Part shown: positions 1 through 8,502 of the stretch, piece after piece | How positions within the stretch are numbered: position 1 is the stretch's first letter | Layout of the letters: every line of letters starts with the position of its first letter | Assembly (NCBI RefSeq): GCF_043099285.1 | Contig: NZ_CP170723.1 | Span: 1,550,001 to 1,614,000 of the forward strand | DNA: 64,000 bases | Source: Oryzobacter telluris | GTDB taxonomy: Bacteria > Actinomycetota > Actinomycetes > Actinomycetales > Dermatophilaceae | Direction: 5' to 3' | Made by a program: the position numbers and the translations under genes | The notes under the pieces: model-generated | Told to the model about the DNA's origin: nothing | Databases searched by the model: none | Seen by the model: the letters and a program-made list of their open reading frames with translations, nothing else

Positions 1-106
1 CGCGCAGCACCGACACGGTGCGCCGCAGTCGGCGGGCCAGGGGCTGGTGCCCGTGGTGCCAGCGGTCCCACGCCTCGAGGTCGCGCGGGTGGGTCAGGCC
101 ATCCAC
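1..106 (-). CDS. Partial CDS, N-terminus only, of the polysaccharide operon
   Basis: About 35 residues are visible from a GTG at 104-106 (beginning VDGLTHPRDLEAWDRW); the rest lies left of the window. It overlaps the end of the upstream glycosyltransferase by 13 bases, matching the tight coupling of the rest of this minus-strand operon. The visible part is basic and aromatic (HHGHQ, RLRRTVSVLR) but shows no diagnostic motif. A role in sugar transfer or polymer assembly is inferred from position only. The frame stays open to the window edge. Confidence 0.5.
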   Translation of the reverse strand, partial: MDGLTHPRDLEAWDRWHHGHQPLARRLRRTVSVLR

Positions 107-1104
107 AGCGCCTCCAGGTCCCGCGCCCGGTGGGCGAAGGTGTGCGCCGCCAGCGTGCGCGCACGACCGGCGTCGCGCAGCCCACGCGCCCACAGGGGGT
201 CGGAGACCGAGCGCCGGGCGAGCTCGGCCGCCTCCTGCGCATCGGCGAACACCGCGACCTCGCGACCGGGCTCGTAGTGGATCCCCACGTCCGCGCGGTC
301 GACGAGCTGGACGGCTCCGACACCGCACGCCTCGAAGGTGCGCATCGTGAAGCCGTCCTGGTCCCCGTGGATGTTGAGCGTGGCCCTGGCCCCCGCCATC
401 GCCCCGTAGGCACGGGAGCGGCTCAGGTCGCGACCCGCCGGCACACCAGGGCCGTCCAGGCGCCAGGTCCGCAGCCGGTCGACGAGGTGCCCTGACCAGT
501 CGCGGCCGTAGGCGCGCACGGGGACGCCCTGCTGGCTCAGCCGGGTCAGGAGGGACTCGCGGTTGGGGTAGCGGGCACCGACGAAGACGACCTCGTCGCG
601 GTCCAGCCGGGTCACCGGGACGTCCGGGTCGTGGGCCAGCGGCACGTGGACGGCCCGCATCCCCCGTCGGTCGAGCTCGGCGACGTCGAGCGGCGAGTAG
701 GACGCGATCGGCCCGGCGGCCGCGAGGGTGGCGTCGGTGTGTCCGGTGCGGCGCAGCTCGTCGTACAGCCAGAGGAGGCGCCGCTGACGTCGGGTCTCGA
801 GGAGGTCCCAGAACGCGTCGTCGAAGGTGTCTCCCTTGACGACGAGGACGACGTCGGGGTCGGTCTCCTCCACCGCGGCCCGGGCCCGCGCCCCCAACCT
901 GGCGCGCCTCCGGGCGTCCGACGCCCCGAGGCGCTCCGGCAGCTCGTGGGCGACCTTGGCCACGGCACGCGCGCCCCGGCCTCCTCCGTCGTCGTAGGTG
1001 ACGGTCCGGACCTCGTGCCCGCGTCCGGCGAGGGCGCGCTCGAGCGAGCGCCAGTAGCCGTGGAACACCGGGCTGAGGACGAGCACCCGTGTGGGTGCCG
1101 TCAC
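94..1104 (-). CDS. CgeB-like glycosyltransferase
   Basis: A 336-residue protein of the CgeB/GT1-like group, predicted to transfer a nucleotide-activated sugar in the cytoplasm to a surface glycan. The N-terminal half has a Rossmann-like start (RVLVLSPVFHGYWRSL). The C-terminal half has the donor-site pattern of the family: GARYPNRESLL, then NIHGDQDGFTMRTFEACGVG, then a conserved YEPGREVAVF. It starts at a GTG (1102-1104) whose last bases form the TGA stop of the epimerase, so the two genes are translationally coupled. Donor and acceptor sugars cannot be read from sequence. Confidence 0.8.
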   Translation of the reverse strand: MTAPTRVLVLSPVFHGYWRSLERALAGRGHEVRTVTYDDGGGRGARAVAKVAHELPERLGASDARRRARLGARARAAVEETDPDVVLVVKGDTFDDAFWDLLETRRQRRLLWLYDELRRTGHTDATLAAAGPIASYSPLDVAELDRRGMRAVHVPLAHDPDVPVTRLDRDEVVFVGARYPNRESLLTRLSQQGVPVRAYGRDWSGHLVDRLRTWRLDGPGVPAGRDLSRSRAYGAMAGARATLNIHGDQDGFTMRTFEACGVGAVQLVDRADVGIHYEPGREVAVFADAQEAAELARRSVSDPLWARGLRDAGRARTLAAHTFAHRARDLEALWMA

Positions 1105-2171
1105 GACGTCAGACCGCGTCGCGACAGCTCGTCGAGCGCGTCGTCCCAGGCACTGGCGCCGGCACCGGGGCGGTCCCACGACCAGCGGATGAACTCGACG
1201 ATCGCGTGGTGCGCGGTCCGCGTCGGAACGGGGGCACCGAGTGCACGCAGGCGTCCGAGGTCCGCGCACGCGTGCTCGATGTCGCCGGCACGGTGGACGT
1301 CGAGGTGGGTCACGGTGCGGTCGGCCGCCGGGGCGCCCTCGATCGCGGCGGCCGCGAGCTCGAGCAGGGTGGTCCGGGCTCCGGTGCCGCAGTTGAGGAC
1401 CCGCGGGACGGCAGCGTGGCCGGGTTCCAGCACGGCCCAGGCGAGCAGGGCGGCGAGGTCGTCGACGTGGACGAAGTCGCGGGTCTGGTGGCCGTCGCCG
1501 TAGACGGTGAGGGGCCGTTCCTCGCGCAGCATGGCGAGGAACGCCGCCAACACGCCCGTGTAGGGGTTGTGCAGCGACTGTCCGGGCCCGATGACGTTCT
1601 GCGGCCGGACGACCGTGAGCGCCACCCGGCCCGCGACCTCGGCAAGGGCGGCTTCCTCGGCCAGCGACTTGGTCTCGCCGTACACCGACACGGGGTGGTG
1701 GGGGTCGTCCTCGTGCGACGGGACCGGCTCGGCGCGCCGGCAGCACCGGGAGCCCGTGGTGGCACCGTGCTCGGGGCAGGCGTACGCGCCCTCGCCGTAG
1801 ACCGCGCGCGAGCTCAGCGACACCAGCGGCACCCCGAGCGCGACGGCGTGGGCGGCCGCCAGCCTGGTGCCGTCGACGTTGACGCGGTGGTAGCGCTCGG
1901 TCTCGTACATCGACTGGCCGGTCCCCGTCTCGGCCGCGAGGTGGACCACGGCCGTCACCCCGCGAGAGAGGCCCGGGTCCGACCACGTCGTGGTGTCCGA
2001 GACGTCGCCGACGACGACCGGGCCGGGGAAGGAGCGGCGGGCGCCCTCGGCATCGGCGTGGACCTGGGGGAGGAGGAGGTCGATGGCGACGACGTCGTGG
2101 CCGGCGTGGACGAGGCGGTGGGCGAGGTACTGCCCGATGAACCCGGCCCCGCCGGTGAGAAGGACGGTCAC
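1101..2171 (-). CDS. NAD-dependent sugar epimerase/dehydratase (dTDP-rhamnose 4-epimerase-like)
   Basis: A 356-residue extended SDR enzyme that should modify a nucleotide sugar for the adjacent transferases. TGGAGFIG at residues 6-13 binds NAD(P), and VYGETK holds the catalytic Tyr-x-x-x-Lys. Between the Rossmann core and the active site lies an insertion with CPEHG and a CC pair; related dTDP-L-rhamnose 4-epimerase-like proteins carry a CxxC zinc ribbon here, so this looks like a degenerate version. The ATG overlaps the acyltransferase stop by 4 bases and the stop overlaps the next GTG by 4 bases. Substrate specificity is inferred, not shown. Confidence 0.82.
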   Translation of the reverse strand: MTVLLTGGAGFIGQYLAHRLVHAGHDVVAIDLLLPQVHADAEGARRSFPGPVVVGDVSDTTTWSDPGLSRGVTAVVHLAAETGTGQSMYETERYHRVNVDGTRLAAAHAVALGVPLVSLSSRAVYGEGAYACPEHGATTGSRCCRRAEPVPSHEDDPHHPVSVYGETKSLAEEAALAEVAGRVALTVVRPQNVIGPGQSLHNPYTGVLAAFLAMLREERPLTVYGDGHQTRDFVHVDDLAALLAWAVLEPGHAAVPRVLNCGTGARTTLLELAAAAIEGAPAADRTVTHLDVHRAGDIEHACADLGRLRALGAPVPTRTAHHAIVEFIRWSWDRPGAGASAWDDALDELSRRGLTS

Positions 2172-2713
2172 GAGGACCCGCCCACGACACGGGCCGGGAC
2201 GCCGGCGACCGTGGCGCCGGCCGGGACGTCGTGGGTGACGACCGCGCCGGCGCCGACGGTCGCCCCTTCGCCGATGGTCACGCCGCCGAGGACGACGGCC
2301 CGCTGGCCGATGAACACCCGGTCCCCGACGGTCACCGGGCCGGTACCGCGCACGGCCGAGCGGTCGGCGCGCTCGTGGTCGGAGGTGGCGACGAAGACCC
2401 CGTCGGCCAGGACGCAGCCGGCGCCGATCCGGACCGGGTCGATGGCGTGGAGGTGGACGTCGTGACCGAGGTAGGAGCCGTCACCGATGACGAGGTCACC
2501 GCGCTCGCCCTCGGCCTGGAGCCACGCCCGGTCGTGGATCGCGCACCCAGCCCCGAGCGAGATCCTGTCGACTCCGCGCAGGATGTGGGGGCGCACGATG
2601 ACGGTGCCCGCGCCGAACTGCCGGAAGGTCCGCCGGTACACGGGGTTCTTGAGGCGTGCGAGGTGCCAGCGCACCGAGGGTGGTGACTCGACGACGCGGC
2701 GGGCCAGGGTCAC
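2168..2713 (-). CDS. Left-handed beta-helix acyltransferase (hexapeptide repeat)
   Basis: A 181-residue protein of the maltose/galactoside O-acetyltransferase type that probably acetylates a sugar of the polysaccharide made by this operon. Imperfect hexapeptide repeats ([LIV]-G-x-x-x-x) run through the protein: ISLGAGCAIHDRAWLQ, LVIGDGSYLGHDVHLH, VRIGAGCVLADGVFVATSDH, VTIGEGATVGAGAVVTHDV, ending in VAGVPARVVG, typical of this fold. The chosen GTG (2711-2713) shares GTGA with the stop of the upstream GT2. The frame remains open further upstream, but only inside that GT2 gene in a shadow frame. Confidence 0.8.
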   Translation of the reverse strand: MTLARRVVESPPSVRWHLARLKNPVYRRTFRQFGAGTVIVRPHILRGVDRISLGAGCAIHDRAWLQAEGERGDLVIGDGSYLGHDVHLHAIDPVRIGAGCVLADGVFVATSDHERADRSAVRGTGPVTVGDRVFIGQRAVVLGGVTIGEGATVGAGAVVTHDVPAGATVAGVPARVVGGSS

Positions 2714-3624
2714 CGGCGACCACCGTGGATGAGGCGCAGCTCCTCGCGTGCGGTGGCGAGCGGGGCGACGGGCCGACCCGCGAGGCGCCGCCCGGTGTTG
2801 ACGACGGCGTTGAGGGTCGTGGCGGCGGTGAGGCCGAACCGCAGGCGGCGGTCGAAGCCCCAGCGGCGGGCGTAGCGCATCCGCGAGTCGACGAGCCAGC
2901 CGCGCCGGGAGCCGGGGTCGGAGGAGGCGCCGCCGGCGTGGGTCAGGGACACGCTGCCGACGTAGACCGAGGGCACCCCGGCGTCCCGCAGCCGGCGCTG
3001 GAGGTCGACCTCCTCGGAGTTCATGTAGTAGCCCTCGTCGAAACCACCCACCGCGCGGAACACCTCGGTCGGGACGAGCAGGGCGGCGCCGACCACCCAG
3101 TCCACGGGCAGCACCGCGCCTGGAACCGCTCGGGTGTCGTGCCCGACGGCCTCGTGGAGAAGGCGGTGGTGCCGGAACCGGGCCAGGGGGGTGAGCCACT
3201 CGACGACCTGGTGCGACGCACGGGGGAAGTGCCGACCGGACCACGCCGGGGTGCCGTCGGCGTCGAGCAGCGCGGGTCCCACGACGGCCGGCATCCACGG
3301 CTCGGCGGCGGTGAGGAGGTCCTCGAGGAAGGTGGGCCCGATCCGCACGTCGCTGTTGAGGACGAGGAGGAACGGCTGGGCCGACGACGCCGCACCGGTG
3401 TTCACGGCCGACCCGAACCCGCCGTTGCCGCGACGGTGGACGACGTTCACGCCGTCGATGTCGGGAAAGGGTTCGGGGGAGGCGTCGTCGACGACGACGA
3501 CGTCGACCGGGCGCCGCACGGTCTGGGCCTGCAGGTCCCGGATCAGGTCCAGGGCGGGCGTCGGGTCGCCGTAGTGGGGGACGACGACGTGCACGCCGCT
3601 ACCAGTACCCCGCTCGTCGCTCAC
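2710..3624 (-). CDS. Family 2 glycosyltransferase (WbbL/rhamnosyltransferase-like)
   Basis: A 304-residue GT-A enzyme. The N-terminal domain carries VVVPHYGDP, the VVVDDAS nucleotide-binding strand and FLLVLNSDVRIGP, where NSD supplies the metal-binding aspartate. A WVVGAALLVPTEVFRAVGGFDE stretch and an EEVDLQRRL motif (ED-type catalytic region) follow, as in WbbL rhamnosyltransferases. Start choice: a TAGCCT -10 at 3631-3636 leaves 6 bases before the GTG at 3622-3624, fitting a leaderless transcript; the GTG two codons upstream would touch the -10 box. This is the first gene of the minus-strand operon. Confidence 0.82.
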   Translation of the reverse strand: MSDERGTGSGVHVVVPHYGDPTPALDLIRDLQAQTVRRPVDVVVVDDASPEPFPDIDGVNVVHRRGNGGFGSAVNTGAASSAQPFLLVLNSDVRIGPTFLEDLLTAAEPWMPAVVGPALLDADGTPAWSGRHFPRASHQVVEWLTPLARFRHHRLLHEAVGHDTRAVPGAVLPVDWVVGAALLVPTEVFRAVGGFDEGYYMNSEEVDLQRRLRDAGVPSVYVGSVSLTHAGGASSDPGSRRGWLVDSRMRYARRWGFDRRLRFGLTAATTLNAVVNTGRRLAGRPVAPLATAREELRLIHGGRR

Positions 3625-3630
3625 GCCCAC

Positions 3631-3636
3631 AGGCTA
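3631..3636 (-). promoter_or_regulatory. -10 hexamer TAGCCT for the left polysaccharide operon
   Basis: TAGCCT on the minus strand sits 6 bases before the GTG at 3624, the spacing of actinobacterial leaderless promoters. No clear -35 is visible. It should drive the minus-strand genes from 3624 leftwards. Confidence 0.5.
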
Positions 3637-3726
3637 ACCGGCAGGCGCACCACCACCTCGGCGTTCGCGCTGGTCGCGCTCGGCGCACCCCACGCGAAGT
3701 GGCCCTGCCGCGCGCGGCCGACCTCC

Positions 3727-3732
3727 TACAGT
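3727..3732 (+). promoter_or_regulatory. -10 hexamer TACAGT for the ABC exporter
   Basis: TACAGT lies about 40 bases before the ATG of the exporter gene, and a GGAGG ribosome-binding site (3764-3768) is correctly spaced from that ATG. The 147-bp gap therefore holds divergent promoters for the two halves of the locus. Confidence 0.4.
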
Positions 3733-3771
3733 GAGTCCGGCGAGAGCCCTCTCGCGAGCCGATGGAGGACC

Positions 3772-5592
3772 ATGAGCCTGCTGGATGTCACGTCACGCCT
3801 GCTGCGGCGGTACCTGCCTCCGGGCTCAGGGGTCCTGTTCAGCCGGGCCACCCGTCGCCGCATCGTGCTCGTCTTCCTCGGCTCGTTGGTCCTCGCCGCG
3901 TTCGAGCTGGCCGGCATGGGAACGTTGCTGCTCCTCATGCAGCAGTTCGCGGGGACCTCGGCCACCCCGTCCCTGCTCACCACGGTCAGCCGGGGCCTGG
4001 GTCTGCACGGCCCGAACGCCGTGCTCGTCCTGCTCGCGGGTGCCGTGCTGACGATCTTCGTCGCCAAGGCGGCCATCGGCCTGGTGTTCCGCCGGTGGGT
4101 GATCGCCTTCATGCAGCGCGCGCAGGCCGAGACGTCCGTCCGCCTCCTGGCGCGCTACCTGAACGGCCCCTACCTGCGGCTCCTCGGACGCAACTCCGCC
4201 GACCTGGTCCGCACGATGTACGACGGAACAGCCAGCGTCTACGGGCAGGTCGTCGGCTCCATGGTCCAGACGGCCGTCGAGGTGGCCACGATCCTCGCGG
4301 TCCTGGGGTTCCTCGTGGCGGCCATGCCGATACCCACGCTCGCCGCACTCGCCTTCTTCGCCGTCACGGTCTTCGTGCTCAACGCGGTGGTGCGACGTCG
4401 TGCGTCCGCCGCCGGGGAGGTCATGGTCACGGCCGGGACCCGCGCGTACCGCTCGATGCTGCAGGCACTGGCCGGCGCCAAGGAGATCAAGGTCCGCCGC
4501 ACCCAGGGCCAGTTCATCGAGGAGTTCGCGAGCGCGCGGCTCGCCTCGGCCCGCGCCGGTGCCGCGGTCGGCTTCCTGGGCGAGGCTCCCCGCTTCGTCC
4601 TCGAGGTCCTCTTCATCGTGGCAATCCTTCTGGTCTCCGGCCTGGTCAGCCTCACCGCGGAGCCGGGCCAGACGCTCCCGCTCATCGCGATCTTCGTCGC
4701 GGCCGGCGTGCGCCTGCTCCCGTCGGCGAGCCGGGTGGTGGCGATGAGCAGTGCCGTCAGGGCCGGGGTCCCGCAGATGCGGACGGTGATCGCCGACCTG
4801 ACCGACGGACCCGACGCCGAGGAGGTGCCGGGGGGTGCTGAGGACTCCAGCCGGCTGCCGCTGCGGGAACGGCTGGTCATCGACGACGTCCACTTCCGCT
4901 ACCCCTCATCCGAGACCGACGTCCTGCGGGGCATCTCGCTCGATGTCGAGGCGGGACGCTCGCTCGCCGTCGTCGGGCAGAGCGGCGCGGGGAAGAGCAC
5001 CTTCGTCGACCTGCTCCTCGGACTGCACCAGCCGACCTCCGGGGAGGTCCGCGCCGACGGGGTGGCGATCCGCGAGGACGTGGCGGCCTGGCAGCGTGGC
5101 ATCGGGCTGGTGCCCCAGGACGTGTTCCTCCTCGACGACACCGTGCGCCGCAACGTCACGCTCGGGCTGCCCGACGGTGGCGACGACGACCGGGTGCTGC
5201 GCGCGCTGTCCCTGGCCCAGCTCGACGAGTTCCTCGCCGAGCTCCCGGAAGGACTGGACACCCGGCTGGGCGAGCGCGGGAGCCGGGTGTCCGGCGGCCA
5301 GAGGCAGCGCATCGGCATCGCCCGAGCCCTCTTCGTCGACCCGGGGCTCCTCGTGCTGGACGAGGCCACGTCCGCGCTGGACAACGACGCGGAGAACCGC
5401 ATCTCGGCGACGATCCGCAGCCTGCAGGGCGTCGTCACCACCGTGGTGGTCGCCCACCGCCTCTCGACGGTGCGGCACTGCGACACGATCGTCTTCCTCG
5501 AGGGGGGGCGCGTCGCGGCCCAGGGGTCGTTCGAGGAGGTCGTGCGGGCGAGCGCGGCCTTCGCCCACCTCGTCGAGCTGGGCCGGCTCTGA
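3772..5592 (+). CDS. ABC exporter, fused permease-ATPase (glycolipid flippase type)
   Basis: A 606-residue half-transporter: an N-terminal six-helix transmembrane domain (about residues 20-330) and a C-terminal ATPase. Walker A GQSGAGKST is near residue 402, then a Q-loop region with LVPQDVFLLDDTVRRNV, the signature SGGQRQR near 506, Walker B LLVLDEATSALD and an H-loop in AHRLS. The Q-loop wording resembles PglK/MsbA-like flippases. Placed between five sugar-transfer or sugar-modifying genes on one side and two glycosyltransferases on the other, it is the likely exporter of the lipid-linked glycan; the substrate is inferred. Start set by the GGAGG at 3764-3768. Confidence 0.85.
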   Translation: MSLLDVTSRLLRRYLPPGSGVLFSRATRRRIVLVFLGSLVLAAFELAGMGTLLLLMQQFAGTSATPSLLTTVSRGLGLHGPNAVLVLLAGAVLTIFVAKAAIGLVFRRWVIAFMQRAQAETSVRLLARYLNGPYLRLLGRNSADLVRTMYDGTASVYGQVVGSMVQTAVEVATILAVLGFLVAAMPIPTLAALAFFAVTVFVLNAVVRRRASAAGEVMVTAGTRAYRSMLQALAGAKEIKVRRTQGQFIEEFASARLASARAGAAVGFLGEAPRFVLEVLFIVAILLVSGLVSLTAEPGQTLPLIAIFVAAGVRLLPSASRVVAMSSAVRAGVPQMRTVIADLTDGPDAEEVPGGAEDSSRLPLRERLVIDDVHFRYPSSETDVLRGISLDVEAGRSLAVVGQSGAGKSTFVDLLLGLHQPTSGEVRADGVAIREDVAAWQRGIGLVPQDVFLLDDTVRRNVTLGLPDGGDDDRVLRALSLAQLDEFLAELPEGLDTRLGERGSRVSGGQRQRIGIARALFVDPGLLVLDEATSALDNDAENRISATIRSLQGVVTTVVVAHRLSTVRHCDTIVFLEGGRVAAQGSFEEVVRASAAFAHLVELGRL

Positions 5593-5611
5593 CCACCGGT
5601 CGTCCCGATCG

Positions 5612-6541
5612 TCAGGAGGGCAGCAGGTCCCGCGGTGGTGGGGAGCCGAACACCCGGTAGGCCAGGTGGCCCTGGACGGAGCCGAGGTTGGCGCCCACCG
5701 CGGCTGCCCAGCGCAGCCGGTCGGCGGGGTGCCGGACGACGGAGGGCCGGACCGACACCACGGTGCGGAGCAGCGCGCGCAGGCTCCAGGACAGGCTCAT
5801 CCCCGAGATCCCCGGCTGGTCCCTGAACCGCAGCCACAAGAGGATCGAGGTCCGCGTGTACCCCCGTTCCGCACGGAACGAGGCCAGCGCCCCATCGCGG
5901 GGGCGGTAGAACAGGGCGCACCCGTGGGCGATGCCCACCGTGAGACCCGCCAGCTGCGCCCGCCACGAGAAGTCGACGTCCTCGCACCCCTGCGCGTAGC
6001 TGTTGTCGAACCCGCCGAGAGCCAGGAAGTCGGCACGGTGGATCCCGAGGCTTCCCGACAGCACGCACGGCAGGAACCCCATGTAGCGGAAGTCCGCGTC
6101 CGAGTTCCCGTAGGGGAGGCCCTCCTCGACCGGACCGAAGGCCGGCGTCTCCGGGGTGATCCGCAGGACCGGCCCGGCGACGAGGGTGCGCGGTTCCAGG
6201 GCGGCGGCCATGACAGCGACCCAGGACCGGCTCACCAGGTCGTCCGCGTCGCAGAACAGGACCTTGTCCGCGGCCGCGGCCTGCACGCCGACGTTCCTGG
6301 CGAAGCCGGCGCCGCGGCGCTCCCCGGCGTCGACGAGACGGATCCTCAGCCGGTCCGTCCAGCCGGCGACCACCCGGGCGGTGTCGTCGGTCGACCCGTT
6401 GTCGCTGACCACCACCTCGAACGCGGGGGCGCCCTCCTGCCGGGCGAGGCACTCGAGCTGTTCGGGCAACGTGCGGGCGGCGTTGAACGCGGGGATGACG
6501 ACCGACACGTCGGGTACGCGGGCGGCAGCAGGCGACGTCAT
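5612..6541 (-). CDS. Family 2 glycosyltransferase
   Basis: A 309-residue GT-A enzyme. It opens with DVSVVIPAFNAARTL, followed by FEVVVSDNGSTDD and VLFCDADD (metal-binding DxD). GGFDNSYAQGCEDVDFSWR carries the ED motif near the acceptor site. The C-terminal region is hydrophobic and aromatic, suggesting peripheral membrane contact. Its ATG overlaps the TGA of the GT1 gene at 6538 by 4 bases, so the two are cotranscribed from about 7.5 kb. It converges with the ABC exporter, only 19 bases apart. The acceptor is unknown. Confidence 0.83.
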   Translation of the reverse strand: MTSPAAARVPDVSVVIPAFNAARTLPEQLECLARQEGAPAFEVVVSDNGSTDDTARVVAGWTDRLRIRLVDAGERRGAGFARNVGVQAAAADKVLFCDADDLVSRSWVAVMAAALEPRTLVAGPVLRITPETPAFGPVEEGLPYGNSDADFRYMGFLPCVLSGSLGIHRADFLALGGFDNSYAQGCEDVDFSWRAQLAGLTVGIAHGCALFYRPRDGALASFRAERGYTRTSILLWLRFRDQPGISGMSLSWSLRALLRTVVSVRPSVVRHPADRLRWAAAVGANLGSVQGHLAYRVFGSPPPRDLLPS

Positions 6542-7503
6542 CGGCGGGCCGAGCGGGACGGGATGATCCCGCGGGCGCGGATCCCCAGCGTCCGAGGGAG
6601 CCGTCGTGCCTTGTCGGACCAGACGTCCCAGCGAGCGAGACGCTGGGCCTCGAGCTTCACGGCGTCGTCGATGCGCCGGCCCCCCACCACCTCCTCGATG
6701 GCCCACTGGAGGATGGAGCCGTACGCCTCGTGGTCGGCCACCGGCCGGCCCAGCAGGCTGGCCAGCTTGGGGTTGTCGGGGGCGATCTCGACGTCGCAAC
6801 CGCAGGTCATCGCCTCGACCACGGCGCGTTCGCCGCCGCCCTGGAGCGTGCAGGGGACGAGGACCCTCCGGGAGTCGTTGTACAGCTCGGCCAGCTCGTC
6901 GTAGGCCACGAAGTCGCGCAGCTCGACCCCGCTGTCACGCAGGGTCGCCACCACTGCCGGGTCGGCACTCGACAGGTCGCCGATCGCGAGGCGCCTCCCG
7001 GCCCGCGCCGCCAGCTGCTCGGGGCGCTTGAACGCCGCGAGACGGCCCACCATCAGCCAGTCCCACGAGCGGTGCTCGCGGTGGTGGTTGCGCATGGCGC
7101 GGGAGTCGACCCCGAAGGCCAGGTGCGCGAAGGGGTGCTCGGCGACGAAGGGGGCGTACCAGGGCGTCTCGAAGAAGACCGTGTCGAAGCGTCGCTGACG
7201 CGCGGGGGGAGGTGCCGGGGAGGACCCCGCGATGAGGAGGCCCGATGGGACGTCGGTGCGCCCGAACAGGGCCCGGTCCGCCGCCGCGCAGGGAAGCCAT
7301 CCCCAGTCGCTGCGCACGAGGACGAAGTCGGCGTCCGGGATCTGTCGAGCCCGCGCGCGGTGGTCGTCGTTGTACGGGTGGACGTTGAGCCACCGCACGT
7401 CGTGATCGCGGCCCACCACCTCCAGGGCCGCGGTGAACCCGTCGTGGTCCCGCCCGAACGCCGACGCCGACTCCGGCACGGCATGGACGACGTTGATGAT
7501 CAC
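6538..7503 (-). CDS. Group 1 glycosyltransferase (GT-B fold)
   Basis: A 321-residue predicted retaining or inverting GT-B transferase. The visible fold signals are the C-terminal donor-binding half: WLMVGRLAAFKRPEQL, then a conserved VPCTLQGGGERAVVEAMTCG, where the glutamates of the EX7E-like pattern sit. The start is chosen at GTG 7501-7503 because GGAGG lies 7 bases before it and the protein then begins VIINVVHAV, as in relatives; a GTG at 7519-7521 would add six residues. It is the first gene of a two-gene operon with the GT2 downstream. Confidence 0.75.
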   Translation of the reverse strand: MIINVVHAVPESASAFGRDHDGFTAALEVVGRDHDVRWLNVHPYNDDHRARARQIPDADFVLVRSDWGWLPCAAADRALFGRTDVPSGLLIAGSSPAPPPARQRRFDTVFFETPWYAPFVAEHPFAHLAFGVDSRAMRNHHREHRSWDWLMVGRLAAFKRPEQLAARAGRRLAIGDLSSADPAVVATLRDSGVELRDFVAYDELAELYNDSRRVLVPCTLQGGGERAVVEAMTCGCDVEIAPDNPKLASLLGRPVADHEAYGSILQWAIEEVVGGRRIDDAVKLEAQRLARWDVWSDKARRLPRTLGIRARGIIPSRSARR

Positions 7504-7665
7504 GAGGTGGCCTCCGGTCACGGGCGGTGGACCCGACAGGGCCCCGGGTCAGGAGGGTACCGACGTGCCGCGGGGATCCGCGGGCGTTCCGGCCGGGCCG
7601 AAGCAGTGGGAGAGAGCGTGGCGCAACAGACACTCGTCCTGCGCGGGCGTGTCGGCCGCCTGGCC

Positions 7666-7671
7666 TACGGT
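7666..7671 (+). promoter_or_regulatory. -10 hexamer TACGGT, leaderless murI promoter
   Basis: TACGGT ends 6 bases before the murI GTG. There is no ribosome-binding site between them, so the transcript is predicted to begin at or next to the start codon. Confidence 0.5.
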
Positions 7672-7677
7672 GGACGG

Positions 7678-8502
7678 GTGACCGACTCACCCATCGGGGT
7701 CTTCGACTCCGGCTACGGCGGGCTCACCGTCATGCGGGCGATCCTCGACCAGCTGCCGCACGAGTCAGTGGCGTACTTCGGTGACACCGCGCGCGCCCCG
7801 TACGGGCCGCGCCCCATCGCCCAGACCCGCGAGTTCGCCCTCCAGGGCCTCGACCGGCTCGTCGACCACGGCGTCAAGGTGCTCGTCATCGCCTGCAACA
7901 CCGCCAGCGCCGCCGTCCTCCACGACGCGCGCGAGCGCTACGACGTCCCGGTCGTCGAGGTGATCCGGCCGGCCGTGCGCCGGGCGGCCGCCGCGACCCG
8001 CACCGGACGCGTCGGGGTCATCTCCACCGTCGGCACCCACCAGTCCGGGGCGTACCTCGACGCCTTCGCGGCGGCACCCCACCTCGACGTCGTCAGCACG
8101 CCCTGCCCGCGGTTCGTCGAGTTCGTCGAGCGCGGGGTCACCGGCGGCTCCGAGCTCGTCGGCGTGGCCCACGAGTACCTCGACCCGCTGCGCGGCGAGG
8201 TCGACACCCTCGTCCTGGGTTGCACCCACTACCCCCTGCTCACCGCCGTCATCTCCTACGTGATGGGCGATGACGTCACCCTCGTCTCGTCGGCCGAGGA
8301 GACGGCCAAGGACGTCTACCGCGTGCTCGCCGACGCCGACGCGCTGCGGCCCGACGACCTCCCCGAGCCCGACCACGGCTTCACCACCACGGGTGACCCC
8401 GAGGAGTTCCGTCGCCTGGCCTCGCGCTTCCTCGGCGTCGGCTCGCGGCTCGGGCCGGTCTTCACGGCACCGGCACCCGTCGAGCGGGCGGGGATCTCGT
8501 GA
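7678..8502 (+). CDS. murI: Glutamate racemase MurI
   Basis: A 274-residue cofactor-independent racemase that converts L-glutamate to the D-glutamate needed for peptidoglycan. Both catalytic cysteines are present: Cys73 in ACNTAS and Cys182 in GCTHYPL. The substrate-binding start FDSGYGGLT and the YFGDTARAPYG motif are intact. Length is normal for the family. The gene overlaps the next one by 4 bases (GTGA), starting a four-gene plus-strand unit with the MBL-ASCH protein, rph and rdgB, an order often seen in actinobacteria. Confidence 0.95.
   Translation: MTDSPIGVFDSGYGGLTVMRAILDQLPHESVAYFGDTARAPYGPRPIAQTREFALQGLDRLVDHGVKVLVIACNTASAAVLHDARERYDVPVVEVIRPAVRRAAAATRTGRVGVISTVGTHQSGAYLDAFAAAPHLDVVSTPCPRFVEFVERGVTGGSELVGVAHEYLDPLRGEVDTLVLGCTHYPLLTAVISYVMGDDVTLVSSAEETAKDVYRVLADADALRPDDLPEPDHGFTTTGDPEEFRRLASRFLGVGSRLGPVFTAPAPVERAGIS

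Noticed and set aside
3772..5592. Drug exporter assignment for the ABC protein
   Set aside because: The surrounding sugar-transfer genes and PglK-like Q-loop make a lipid-linked glycan substrate more likely; still, the substrate is not proven.
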